Of a stretch of 64,000 nucleotides of DNA, positions 16,393 through 29,427 are shown one piece after another. The translations under genes were made by a program, and so were the position numbers. The DNA is from Lacrimispora celerecrescens (lineage in GTDB: Bacteria > Bacillota > Clostridia > Lachnospirales > Lachnospiraceae), in assembly GCF_000732605.1 (NCBI RefSeq), contig NZ_JPME01000018.1:186001-250000 (forward strand), read 5' to 3'. Every line of letters begins with the position of its first letter. Within the stretch, counting starts at the first letter, position 1. The notes beneath the pieces are model-generated. The model ran no database searches. It was not told the DNA's origin and saw nothing but the letters and a program-made list of their open reading frames with translations.

Positions 16393-17697
16393 CTATTTTC
16401 CGAATTTGGCCTTCATTTCCTCCTGCAGGCCATCCATGACCGTCTTCGGATCCTGTCCGTCAAGGGTCACTTTGCTCACTGCATTTTTGGATAAGTCAAT
16501 GGCTTCAGCAAAATTAGCCGTGTAGTTGCACTTTGGTATCTTCTGGCCCACTGCATTGAAAAGATCATAAATCTTCTGACCTCCGAAAAATTCATCCCCC
16601 TCCTTAAACACCTCTGAATCAAGTGCAGGAATATAAGATGGATACAGACCGTATTTGGTAAAGCCCTCTACATTGCCTTCCTTGTCGGTCATGGCAAACT
16701 TCACGAATTCCACAGCCGCTTCCTTACTCTTTGCGGACGCTGGAACCGCCAAAACAGAACCGCCGTTGCTGGCCCCGCCTGACTCTTTGTCCTTGTCGAA
16801 TCTGGGAAGCTCCATTACGCCCCATTTGCCGGACTGGTCCGGAGCAGCATCCTTGATGGAACCAGCAAGCCATACTGCCTCCGGCACACAGGCGATCTTA
16901 CTGCCGCTTAAGGAAGCAATGAAATCATCCCAGCTGTTATCATTTACCGTGATCCCGGCATTATAAATCTTATGGATCATCTCCATAGCCCGAATGGATT
17001 CCGGAGAATTTACATTGGTATTGCCGTTCTCATCAAAATAAAAGCCTTCCTGTTCCATTAAAAGCATCCGGTAAGTGGTATCCTTTCTCGCCGTTGCCAA
17101 AGGCATCATAGCCGTTCCGGTCTTTTCCATAATGGTCTTTCCCGCTTCAATAAAGTCATCCCAGGTCACAATATCTTCTGCCTTTACTCCTGCCTGTTCA
17201 AAAATATCAGTCCGGTAAAACATGGCGCAGGGGCCTGCATCCCATGGATAAGCCACAACTTTTCCTCCTGCGGTACATTCAGATATTTTAATATCCAGAA
17301 AATCCTCGGCCTTGATATCACCGGTGAAGTCCACAAACTTATCCGGGAACTTTTCTCCGAATTTTGCCATCTGCTCCCCTTCTAAAGATACCACATCCGG
17401 AAGTCCGATCCCGGACTGAAGGCAGGTGGTAATCTTACTGTACACCTGGGAAACGCCCATTTCTTCAAAGTTAAATTCTACATCGGGATAAATCTCATTG
17501 AATTTTTCCGCTTCTTCCTGAAGATGGGCCAGGGCCACATCCCAGCTCCATACGGTTACGGTACCGGAAAGGGATTTATCCGCCTCCCCCTTTGCTTCAC
17601 TTCCCCCTTTTGTTACCGGCGCGCCTCCTCCCGAACAGGCCGTAAGGGACAGTGCCATGACCAGTGATAACGCTGTTGCCTTCATCTGTCTTTTCAT
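16393..17697 (-). CDS. Extracellular solute-binding lipoprotein, family 1 (sugar)
   Basis: 434 residues from the ATG at 17697, chosen because AAGGAGG lies 5-6 bases upstream. Signal MKRQMKATALSLVMALSLTAC ends in a lipobox, then a Gly/Ser/Lys linker and an SBP_bac_1 domain. Partner of the two permeases encoded upstream. The GH2 beta-galactosidase in the same operon suggests a beta-galactoside ligand (inference). Confidence 0.92.
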   Translation of the reverse strand: MKRQMKATALSLVMALSLTACSGGGAPVTKGGSEAKGEADKSLSGTVTVWSWDVALAHLQEEAEKFNEIYPDVEFNFEEMGVSQVYSKITTCLQSGIGLPDVVSLEGEQMAKFGEKFPDKFVDFTGDIKAEDFLDIKISECTAGGKVVAYPWDAGPCAMFYRTDIFEQAGVKAEDIVTWDDFIEAGKTIMEKTGTAMMPLATARKDTTYRMLLMEQEGFYFDENGNTNVNSPESIRAMEMIHKIYNAGITVNDNSWDDFIASLSGSKIACVPEAVWLAGSIKDAAPDQSGKWGVMELPRFDKDKESGGASNGGSVLAVPASAKSKEAAVEFVKFAMTDKEGNVEGFTKYGLYPSYIPALDSEVFKEGDEFFGGQKIYDLFNAVGQKIPKCNYTANFAEAIDLSKNAVSKVTLDGQDPKTVMDGLQEEMKAKFGK

Positions 17698-17750
17698 AAA
17701 ATCCTCCTTTTCATTCACTAGGAATGTACCTTATATAGTTTTTTCCCCTC

Positions 17751-18590
17751 TTATTCCTTTACTGCGCCGCCCATAACCCCGGCTACAAACTGTTTCTGGA
17801 AAATCAGGAAAATCAAAAGAATGGGCAGTGTTGCTAATGACGTCGCAAGCATGATCACGCCATAATCCTTTCTCCATACGACTCCGTCCAGCATGGACAG
17901 GGCAACCGGAAAGTTATACATGGACTTGGTCCCCAATATGATCAGCGGCCACATAAAATTATTCCACATGCTCATAAACATATAGATGCCAAGGGCTCCC
18001 ACCGCCGGCTTCATGTTTGGCAGGACTACCCGGAAAAAGATCCCCATTTCCCCATAACCGTCAATCCGTGCCGCCTCAATGAGGGAAGCCGGAAAGGACA
18101 GCATGTTCTGCCTCATGAGGAAGATGCCAAAGGCATTGGCCAGTCCCGGAAGGACCACGGCCTGATATGTATTCGCCCATCCAATCCGGTTCATCAGGGT
18201 GAATAAGGGGACATACATGACCTGTCCGGGGATCATCATGGTCATCATGATAAATCCAAACATCAGACCCTTACCCTTAAACTCGTATTTGGAAAGCGCA
18301 TAGCCTGCCATGGAATGAAACAAGATGGACAGACCCGTGTAGCTTACTGTCATGATCATGGAATTGATAAAAACTCTTCCGATATCCAACTTCTTATTTA
18401 AATTCTCAAGGTTCGTGAGGAGGTTGGTCCCAAAGGTCAGCTTCGGAGACACGCTTAAAATCTGGGCATTTGTGTTGGTTGCCGACACAAACATGAAATA
18501 AAACGGAAACAAGGAGGCAAAAACTGCTATTGTTAAAAACACATAGGTGACTGCCTTTCTTCCCATGTTTTTTCCTTTCATTGCGTCCAT
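17751..18590 (-). CDS. Carbohydrate ABC transporter permease (MalG/CUT1 type)
   Basis: 279 residues with six membrane segments and EAA motif SLIEAARIDGYGEMGIFFRVVLP. The ATG at 18590 shares one base with the stop of the preceding permease gene (TGATG), a coupled arrangement, with GGAGGGG in the upstream gene's end as ribosome binding site; a TTG at 18593 is an alternative start. Confidence 0.92.
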   Translation of the reverse strand: MDAMKGKNMGRKAVTYVFLTIAVFASLFPFYFMFVSATNTNAQILSVSPKLTFGTNLLTNLENLNKKLDIGRVFINSMIMTVSYTGLSILFHSMAGYALSKYEFKGKGLMFGFIMMTMMIPGQVMYVPLFTLMNRIGWANTYQAVVLPGLANAFGIFLMRQNMLSFPASLIEAARIDGYGEMGIFFRVVLPNMKPAVGALGIYMFMSMWNNFMWPLIILGTKSMYNFPVALSMLDGVVWRKDYGVIMLATSLATLPILLIFLIFQKQFVAGVMGGAVKE

Positions 18591-19459
18591 CAATTTTCCC
18601 CTCCCTTCGTCATCTTAAACTGGATTACAGACAGCACGCCGATAATGATGAGCAGAGCATAGCTTAAAGCAGCTGCATATCCGAATTTAAAGAATGCAAA
18701 GCCTGTGTTGTACAAATAATGGCCAATGGTGATTGTGGCATTATCAGGCCCTCCCTGGGTCAATATAAAAGATTCGTCAAAAAGCTGGAGGGTGCCAATG
18801 GTAGAAGTAATGCTGACAAACAGCATGATTGGCTTCACCATGGGTATGGTAATTCCCATGACCTTCTGCCAAAATGAGGCACCGTCTATATCCGCCGACT
18901 CATAAAGCTCTGTTGGAATGCCCTTGATCCCTGCGATCATAATGATGGTGTTATACCCAGTCCACCTCCATGTAATGCCCATGATAATGGAAAACCTGGC
19001 TCCCCACACCGTATTCAGCCAGTCTACACCGCGAAAGCCCGCTGCACGCAGCACATAATTGATAATGCCGTAGTCCGTATTCAAAAGCAGTTTAAACACC
19101 ATGGCATAGGCCACCAGGGCCGTAATGGATGGAAGAAAAACGCCGATCCGGTAGCAGGCACGGAATTTTAAGAAATCCTGCTCCACCAGCACTCCTAAGA
19201 TCAGAGATAAGATCACCATGACCGGTACCTGAACGATTAAATAGATCACCGTATTCGAAAGAGATTTCCAGAATATAGGATCCTTTAGCATCACGGCATA
19301 GTTATTTAAGCCAACCAGCGTATACGTTCCTCCCTCAAAGTTAAAAAAACTGAGCCGGAAGGAATCCGCAATTGGATACGCCATAAATGCCAGAAACAGG
19401 ATAATCATTGGCGCCAGAAAGAAATATGGCGCATTTCTTTTCGTTATTATACTCTTCAT
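18590..19459 (-). CDS. Carbohydrate ABC transporter permease (MalF/CUT1 type)
   Basis: 289 residues, six membrane segments, EAA motif ELYESADIDGASFWQKVMGITIP near residue 190. Located 27 bases after the beta-galactosidase gene and overlapping the MalG-type partner by one base. As in the first transporter, no ATPase gene accompanies it. Confidence 0.92.
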   Translation of the reverse strand: MKSIITKRNAPYFFLAPMIILFLAFMAYPIADSFRLSFFNFEGGTYTLVGLNNYAVMLKDPIFWKSLSNTVIYLIVQVPVMVILSLILGVLVEQDFLKFRACYRIGVFLPSITALVAYAMVFKLLLNTDYGIINYVLRAAGFRGVDWLNTVWGARFSIIMGITWRWTGYNTIIMIAGIKGIPTELYESADIDGASFWQKVMGITIPMVKPIMLFVSITSTIGTLQLFDESFILTQGGPDNATITIGHYLYNTGFAFFKFGYAAALSYALLIIIGVLSVIQFKMTKGGEN

Positions 19460-19486
19460 ATTCCTTCTCCTCCAAGCCTGCCGGCT

Positions 19487-23691
<4,205 letters not shown>

Positions 23692-23752
23692 CAGTTTTTT
23701 AGTAAATTATTAGCCTTTTTTATTCATTATGCTATGTATTTCACTTTATTTT

Positions 23753-23771
23753 TAGTAAAATAGTTTTACTA
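23753..23771. promoter_or_regulatory. Candidate LacI operator 2 of the lacZ operon
   Basis: Perfect 8-bp arms TAGTAAAA / TTTTACTA with a 3-base centre, 62 bp upstream of the -35 element and sharing the GTAAAA half site with operator 1. Confidence 0.5.
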
Positions 23772-23787
23772 CTTGTTATTTTACAAC

Positions 23788-23834
23788 GAAAAAAGGGGTT
23801 CGATCCTCTTCTAAAAGATCGAACTCCCTTTTTA
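23788..23834 (-). terminator. Terminator of the rnf operon
   Basis: Stem AAAAAGGGAGTTCGATC / GATCGAACCCCTTTTT (minus strand) with an 11-base loop and T-run, directly after the rnfB stop codon. Confidence 0.85.
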
Positions 23835-23836
23835 TT

Positions 23837-24625
23837 TTACTGAATTATCTTTACAGGACATTTTGCAGCACATTTACCGCAATTGGTGCATTTCTCATAA
23901 TCGATCACTGCAACATTGTTATCCATGTGAATGGCATCGAATTCGCACTGCTTTGTACACAGCATACAACCAATACAGCCAACTTCACATTTAGCCTTAA
24001 CATCTTTGCCTTTGTCATGGGAATTACACTGAACCAGATGCTTTGACTTGTATGGAACCAGGTCAATTAAATGGTTCGGGCAGGAGGAAACACATTTGCC
24101 GCAGGCCACGCATTTCTCCTTATCCACCACTGCAATTCCGTCAACCACATGAATGGCATCAAATTCACAGGCCTTTACGCAAGAGCCGTATCCCATACAG
24201 CCATAGACACAGGCCTTATCACCGGAGCCAGGAACCACCGAAGCCATCCGGCAGTCATCAATTCCATAATAATTGTACTGAACCTTTGTCTTATCGCAGG
24301 TTCCTTTACATTTTACAAATGCAACCTTCTTATCCGCAGAACCGGCCGCAACTCCCATGATTTCGCCGATCTTCTCAGCGACTGCCGGGCCGCCTACCGG
24401 ACAGGCAGAAACAGCTGCCTGGCCTAATGCAATGGCCTTAGCCAGCGCGTCACAGCCTGCATATCCGCAGCCGCCGCAGTTGTTACCTGGAAGCTCGTTT
24501 CGGACAAGGATTTCTTTTTCATCAACTTCTACTTTAAACTTTTCGCTGGCAATACCCAGGAACACACCGATTAAAATTCCGATGATGCCCACAACGGCTG
24601 CCGCAAATATAATACCTGTTACCAT
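23837..24625 (-). CDS. rnfB: Rnf complex subunit RnfB (Fe-S protein)
   Basis: 262 residues: N-terminal membrane anchor (about 1-25), the [4Fe-4S] domain with Cys50, Cys53 and Cys58 (NNCGGCGYAGC) and Cys75, then ferredoxin-like CxxCxxCxxxCP clusters in the C-terminal half (CVACGKCVSSCP, CIGCMLCTKQC, CTNCGKCAAKCP). It receives electrons from ferredoxin and passes them into the Rnf ion pump, which reduces NAD. Last gene of the operon. Confidence 0.97.
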   Translation of the reverse strand: MVTGIIFAAAVVGIIGILIGVFLGIASEKFKVEVDEKEILVRNELPGNNCGGCGYAGCDALAKAIALGQAAVSACPVGGPAVAEKIGEIMGVAAGSADKKVAFVKCKGTCDKTKVQYNYYGIDDCRMASVVPGSGDKACVYGCMGYGSCVKACEFDAIHVVDGIAVVDKEKCVACGKCVSSCPNHLIDLVPYKSKHLVQCNSHDKGKDVKAKCEVGCIGCMLCTKQCEFDAIHMDNNVAVIDYEKCTNCGKCAAKCPVKIIQ

Positions 24626-24640
24626 TCTTTCGTCTCCTCC

Positions 24641-25219
24641 TTATTTAATTAATCCGGAAAATCCGAAAAATGCGATTGCCATCAGGCCGGAGGTAATGAG
24701 GACAATGGGAGAACCCTTAAAGGAGTAGGGAACATCATTGTTTTCGATTCTCTCGCGGACACCTGCCAGCATAACAATGGCAATGGTAAAGCCTACGGAA
24801 ATACCCACACCGTTGATAACACTTTCCAGAATGTTATATCCCTTCTGCACGTTGGTCAGGGCAACGCCCAGTACCGCACAGTTGGTTGTGATCAAAGGAA
24901 GATACACACCCAGGGCCTCATAAAGAGCGGGCATGGATTTCTTCAAAAACATTTCTACAAACTGCACCAAAGCTGCAATAACCAGAATAAATACAATGGT
25001 CTGTAAGAACTCCAGATGAAGTCCCACTAAAATCCCCTTATAAATAACACTGGTTGCAAATGCTGCTATGGTAATTACGAAAATAACGGCTGCGCCCATA
25101 CCGGCAGAGGTCTTCACATTTTTGGAAACTCCAAGGAATGGACATAGGCCAAGGAACTGGCTGAGCACTACGTTGTTGACCAATGCGGAGCCAATGGCTA
25201 TCAATAATAATTCTTTCAT
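24641..25219 (-). CDS. rnfA: Rnf complex subunit RnfA
   Basis: 192-residue integral membrane protein with six hydrophobic segments; NNVVLSQFLGLCPFLGVSK and TNCAVLGVAL are the family's conserved membrane Cys motifs. RnfA and RnfE together hold a membrane-embedded iron-sulfur cluster. Located 15 bases upstream of rnfB. Confidence 0.97.
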   Translation of the reverse strand: MKELLLIAIGSALVNNVVLSQFLGLCPFLGVSKNVKTSAGMGAAVIFVITIAAFATSVIYKGILVGLHLEFLQTIVFILVIAALVQFVEMFLKKSMPALYEALGVYLPLITTNCAVLGVALTNVQKGYNILESVINGVGISVGFTIAIVMLAGVRERIENNDVPYSFKGSPIVLITSGLMAIAFFGFSGLIK

Positions 25220-25231
25220 CTATCCATCCTC

Positions 25232-26026
25232 CTATTCTTCTTTCCTGGAAGCTGCGGTTTTGGCTTCCGCTTCTTTTTTGGCTGCCTGTGCCTTCTTAGC
25301 TGCCAATGCTTCCTCTTCCATCTGCTTCTTCCTGGTCTGAAGAACCTCGTGATTGGACATGCAGGAGGAACCGGTACAGGAAGCACAGTTGCCGCCACAT
25401 GCTAACTTGGACGGAGGAACAGAACCGTTGGTAGCAGAAGGTGCTTTAAACTTATTCTGAAGTGCCGTTAAAACAGAGAGCACGAAGAATGCACCCGGAG
25501 CAAGGACGAAAATGGAAATGTGAAATTCCTCCGGAATAATGGTGTATCCAAATACAGCGCCGGAACCTAACAGCTCACGGACAAGTCCGATACAGGTAAG
25601 AGCGATGGTAAATCCAAGTCCCATACCGATTCCGTCAAAGGTCGATTCCATGACACCATTCTTGGAAGCATAGGATTCTGCACGGCCTAAAATAATACAG
25701 TTTACCACGATAAGGGGAATGTAAATTCCCAGTGCAGAATAAAGGCTAGGTACATAGGCCTGTAAAAGAAGCTGCACAATCGTAACCAAAGTCGCAACGA
25801 CAACGATATAGGCCGGAATTCTCACCCGGTCCGGAATGATATTACGAAGGGCAGATATAAGCATATTGGAAAATAGCAGTACCACGGTCGTGGAAAGTCC
25901 CATGCCCACACCATTCACCGCTGAAGTGGTAACAGCCAGAGTCGGGCACATGCCAAGCATCAGGATGAAGGTCGGGTTTTCTTTTACAATACCGTTATAT
26001 AAACGTTCCATACATTTGTTATTCAT
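25232..26026 (-). CDS. rnfE: Rnf complex subunit RnfE
   Basis: 264 residues. Six-segment membrane protein homologous to RnfA (GMCPTLAVTTSA and VNCIILGRAE), followed by a hydrophilic C-terminal tail from about residue 205 that is Cys-containing (CGGNCASCTGSSC) and then Ala/Lys/Glu-rich. The tail is longer than in proteobacterial RnfE and resembles that of clostridial Rnf proteins. Confidence 0.95.
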   Translation of the reverse strand: MNNKCMERLYNGIVKENPTFILMLGMCPTLAVTTSAVNGVGMGLSTTVVLLFSNMLISALRNIIPDRVRIPAYIVVVATLVTIVQLLLQAYVPSLYSALGIYIPLIVVNCIILGRAESYASKNGVMESTFDGIGMGLGFTIALTCIGLVRELLGSGAVFGYTIIPEEFHISIFVLAPGAFFVLSVLTALQNKFKAPSATNGSVPPSKLACGGNCASCTGSSCMSNHEVLQTRKKQMEEEALAAKKAQAAKKEAEAKTAASRKEE

Positions 26027-26037
26027 CTTCCCACCTC

Positions 26038-26649
26038 CTAACGGTCAATACTGTGCACGTAATACAATGCGGCATTGACTGCATTGGTTACTGCGCTTGA
26101 TGTAATGGTTGCACCGCTGATGGCATTGATCTCTCCATCACCGGCATTACCGGATTTTGTAACGGTAAGGGATTCCTTGTTTTTTCCAGCATACTGATCC
26201 TTAAATGCCGGTTCCTTTGCCTTTAAGCCCAGACCCGGGGTATCGCTGATCTCCAGAAATTCTATGCCGTTAATGGTTCCATCTTCTTTGATACCAACGG
26301 AAATCTTTACGACTCCGCTGTAGCTGTCACCGGAATAGGAAGTAATCACATAACCCAGGGCAGTCCCGCTTGCGTCCACTGCCTGAAATGCATTTTCCAC
26401 ACCAACTTTTCCAAAATTCTGGGAAAGCAGTTCTGTATTGCAGGATTCCACTGCCGCTTCCATCTTATCATCCGATGTAAATTCGGCCGCTTCCGGAAAT
26501 ACTTTCTTATATGCCGCCATATTGGCTGCTTCAGTTGCCTTTTCAATGGGATCCTTTGTAATCTGATAAGCGCCGCCCAGCAAAAAACCGGAAATCAGAG
26601 TGATCACAAATAAAATCAATGCGTCCTTCATAAATCCGCCGTTTTTCAT
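26038..26649 (-). CDS. rnfG: Rnf complex subunit RnfG (flavoprotein)
   Basis: 203 residues from the ATG at 26649, which has GGAGG 9 bases upstream. One N-terminal membrane helix (ALILFVITLISGFLLGGAYQ), then an FMN-binding domain exposed outside, with the covalent-flavin motif SGATITSSAVT in which the Thr carries FMN. Start codon follows the rnfD stop closely (AAGTAAGATG). Confidence 0.96.
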   Translation of the reverse strand: MKNGGFMKDALILFVITLISGFLLGGAYQITKDPIEKATEAANMAAYKKVFPEAAEFTSDDKMEAAVESCNTELLSQNFGKVGVENAFQAVDASGTALGYVITSYSGDSYSGVVKISVGIKEDGTINGIEFLEISDTPGLGLKAKEPAFKDQYAGKNKESLTVTKSGNAGDGEINAISGATITSSAVTNAVNAALYYVHSIDR

Positions 26650-26650
26650 C

Positions 26651-27574
26651 TTACTTTCCCTCCTTTCCAAATGCTACCGGAATAGAGATCTTCTCAATCA
26701 GAGGCACCAGAATGTTACTGATGATGATGGCATAGGATACGCCTTCTGCCGAACCTCCGAAAAGACGGAATAATCCGGTCAGCACGCCTAAAAGAATGCC
26801 GAAAAGGATCTGTCCCTTTGGTGTGATGGGGCTGGTCACATAATCGGTAGCCATGAAGAATGCACCGAAGATCAGGCCGCCGCCGCATAAATGAGTCAGC
26901 ACATACGTAAGATCATGCTGCCCGAAAATAAATACGAATACCGCAAAGGTAATTAAATAAGCTGCCGGAATCGTGATGGAAATCACTTTTCTGAACAAAA
27001 GGTAAGCTGCACCCACGAGCAGGGCAATCACTGATACCTCACCAATGGTTCCTGAAATTTTTCCAATAAACATGGATGTTAAATTAACTGCTTCTCCTGC
27101 CTTTAATGCAGCAAGAGGAGTCGGGCCTGCAACTGCGTCACTATATGTAAAGTCAGTCATCTTGCCTGCAAAAGAAATAAGCAGGAAGCATCTTGCCGCC
27201 AGGGCCGGGTTCATAAAGTTCTGTCCCAGACCGCCGTAAAGCATCTTTACTACGATAATGGCGAATACACCGCCCAGAAACGGAATCCATAAGGGAATAG
27301 CCGGCGGCATGTTAAGGCCTAGGATCATTCCGGTCACCAGAGCACTTCCATCGCTCACGGTAATGGGTTTTCCCATAAGGGATTCAAATACATATTCACT
27401 AAGAACACAGGATAATACACTGATCAGTAAAATCAGTGCCGCTTTCACCCCAAACTGATATACACCATACGCAGACGCAGGAATCATGGCAATGGCAACA
27501 TCCAACATAATATTCTGTGTTGTAACCTGATCCCTGACATGAGGTGATGATGATACGTTTAACAATTTACTCAT
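26651..27574 (-). CDS. rnfD: Rnf complex subunit RnfD
   Basis: 307 residues from the ATG at 27574 (MSKLLNVSSSPHVRDQVTTQ), with AGGAGGAG just upstream; the longer open frame overlaps rnfC in a different frame and was rejected. Membrane protein with about eight segments; AGPTPLAALKAG corresponds to the covalent-flavin motif (SGATPLA in other Rnf proteins). Works with RnfG in moving electrons coupled to ion translocation. Confidence 0.95.
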   Translation of the reverse strand: MSKLLNVSSSPHVRDQVTTQNIMLDVAIAMIPASAYGVYQFGVKAALILLISVLSCVLSEYVFESLMGKPITVSDGSALVTGMILGLNMPPAIPLWIPFLGGVFAIIVVKMLYGGLGQNFMNPALAARCFLLISFAGKMTDFTYSDAVAGPTPLAALKAGEAVNLTSMFIGKISGTIGEVSVIALLVGAAYLLFRKVISITIPAAYLITFAVFVFIFGQHDLTYVLTHLCGGGLIFGAFFMATDYVTSPITPKGQILFGILLGVLTGLFRLFGGSAEGVSYAIIISNILVPLIEKISIPVAFGKEGK

Positions 27575-27584
27575 GCTTCTCCTC

Positions 27585-28907
27585 CTACGCTTTCTTTCTG
27601 CTTGCCGCAACTTCTTTGCGCATTTCTTTAAATGCCTGGGTAAGAGGTCTTCTGGCCGGGCAGATGTATGCACAGCAGCCGCATTCGCAGCATTCCATGC
27701 CATTTAATTTTACAAACCGTTCCATGTCAGACCGTTCCGCCGCATCCATAATCATCTGCGGAACAATGTTGCCCGGACATACCTTTACGCATCTTCCGCA
27801 GCGAATACAGGCGCTGGGTGCATTACCTGCCACCTCGTCATTTGTCATGCAGGTAAGGGCAGAGGATGTCTTTGTAACGGGAATATTAAAGTTAAACAAA
27901 GCCTGCCCCATCATAGGGCCTCCGGAAATCACCTTTTCCGGTTCTGTCTTAAAGCCGCCGGAAGCCTCTATAAGCTCGCTATAGTTGGTCCCGATCCGAA
28001 CATTATAATTCTGAGGATTTGTGATCGCATCTCCGGTCACCGTAATGATACGGCGAATCAGTGGAATACCTTTTGCAACCGCATTATAAATAGAAATTAC
28101 CGTATCCACATTGTCTACCATACAGCCTGCATCTGCCGGGAGCATGGTGGAGTTGATCTTTCTTCCTGTTATGGCATAAATCAGAGTACGCTCGCCGCCC
28201 TGTGGATATTTGGTTTGTAACGGACAGACAGTGATCCTTGGCTCATCCTTTACAAGCTCAGTCATCAGCTTGATCGCTTCCGGTTTGTTGCTCTCAATGC
28301 CGATCACACCCTTCGCATTGTCAAACAGCTGAAGGATTATATTTAGCCCTTTTATGATACTTTCCGGCTCTTCTAACATCATCCGGTAATCAGAAGTTAA
28401 GTACGGCTCACATTCCGCACCGTTGACAATGATCGTATCGATTTTTGACTCATCTTTTGGCGTCAGCTTCACATGAGTAGGAAATCCGGCACCGCCAAGA
28501 CCTACCACCCCTGCTTCTTTTACAATAGTTCTGATCTCTTCCTTAGATAATGTCTTCGGATCACGCTCTTTGCCAAATCCTTCCACCGTCTGATACTTCC
28601 CGTCGTTTTCAATGATAACAGACGGAACCATAGAGCCGTTTGCAACCATTCTTGGTTCAATGGTTTTTACCGTTCCTGAAACAGAGCTGATCACACATGC
28701 AGAAATAAAGCCTCCCGGCTCCCCGATTTTCTGTCCAACCAGCACCTGATCTCCTGCCGCCACCAATGGTTTTGCCGGCGCACCGATATGCTGGGATAAG
28801 GGGAATACCATCTCGCCTTTTGGCTGCAGCACTTGTACAGGTTTATTTTCCGACAGTTCTTTTCCTTCATTAGGATGAATGCCGCCTTTAAATGTAGCCA
28901 GACCCAT
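27585..28907 (-). CDS. rnfC: Rnf complex subunit RnfC (NADH-binding, Fe-S)
   Basis: 440 residues. Glycine-rich nucleotide/flavin-binding region GVVGLGGAGFPTHVKL near residue 130, a SLBB-like domain, and two C-terminal 4Fe-4S clusters (CIRCGRCVKVCP and CCECGCCAYICP). Peripheral subunit exchanging electrons with NAD(H). First gene of the operon. Confidence 0.97.
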   Translation of the reverse strand: MGLATFKGGIHPNEGKELSENKPVQVLQPKGEMVFPLSQHIGAPAKPLVAAGDQVLVGQKIGEPGGFISACVISSVSGTVKTIEPRMVANGSMVPSVIIENDGKYQTVEGFGKERDPKTLSKEEIRTIVKEAGVVGLGGAGFPTHVKLTPKDESKIDTIIVNGAECEPYLTSDYRMMLEEPESIIKGLNIILQLFDNAKGVIGIESNKPEAIKLMTELVKDEPRITVCPLQTKYPQGGERTLIYAITGRKINSTMLPADAGCMVDNVDTVISIYNAVAKGIPLIRRIITVTGDAITNPQNYNVRIGTNYSELIEASGGFKTEPEKVISGGPMMGQALFNFNIPVTKTSSALTCMTNDEVAGNAPSACIRCGRCVKVCPGNIVPQMIMDAAERSDMERFVKLNGMECCECGCCAYICPARRPLTQAFKEMRKEVAASRKKA

Positions 28908-28977
28908 TTAACTAACCCTCTTTCTCTACAATTCTTTATCTCTCCTAGCAAAATTTCAGCATTTTGCCACCTGAAAC

Positions 28978-29006
28978 AGTATAACATAATTTAGTAACCG
29001 AAACAA
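28978..29006 (-). promoter_or_regulatory. Promoter of the rnf operon
   Basis: Minus strand -35 TTGTTT (29001-29006), 17-bp spacer, -10 TATACT (28978-28983), about 70 bases before rnfC. Confidence 0.55.
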
Positions 29007-29018
29007 TGCATAAATACA

Positions 29019-29046
29019 TATTGTATACTGTGTTTTATATACAATA
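29019..29046. promoter_or_regulatory. Inverted repeat upstream of the rnf promoter
   Basis: Perfect 9-bp arms TATTGTATA / TATACAATA with a 10-base centre, 13 bp upstream of the -35 box; a candidate site for a regulator of rnf. Confidence 0.5.
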
Positions 29047-29338
29047 CTTTTCAATTATCAGGGATAAAACCTGGTAAAAGGCCCTGGTTATACGTTAATT
29101 AAATAACAATATTATTGAAGTTACCGCTATTATGTTTTTATAAAAATACATTTAATTCGAATATTTTTTTATTATTCCTGATTATCAGCCTTTTTTTGAC
29201 AATGTTTTTCATTCTATACAAGATTCTTCGTTAAATTTTTGCTAAATTTTCATAACTTGAGTCGGTTTACCCCCTGTTTTTATGAAGTTATATTATGGTT
29301 TCCCATCATTATATATTAGAATTTTTAATAAATAAAGA
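29047..29338. other. Gene-free AT-rich spacer
   Basis: No gene with a credible ribosome binding site is seen on either strand. The stretch is strongly AT-rich with several T-runs; a TTGACA at about 29197 lacks a matching -10 element. Confidence 0.5.
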
Positions 29339-29398
29339 GGAGCATTGTAATAACAAAATCAGGATTGACTCCGTGACTGTTGTTTTTTCCAATGCTCC
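29339..29398 (-). terminator. Inverted repeat downstream of the ABC exporter operon
   Basis: Perfect 9-bp arms GGAGCATTG / CAATGCTCC enclosing 42 bases, followed on the minus strand by TCTTTATTTATT. It lies 30 bases past the exporter stop codon; a nearby CCCC/GGGG pairing before TTTTTG at 29395-29425 points in the opposite direction. Confidence 0.4.
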
Positions 29399-29427
29399 CC
29401 TTGGGGTATGCAAGCCGGGGTTTTTGT

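Noticed and set aside
29191-29230. TTGACA near 29197 as a plus-strand promoter
   Set aside because: No -10 element at 16-18 bp and no downstream plus-strand gene.
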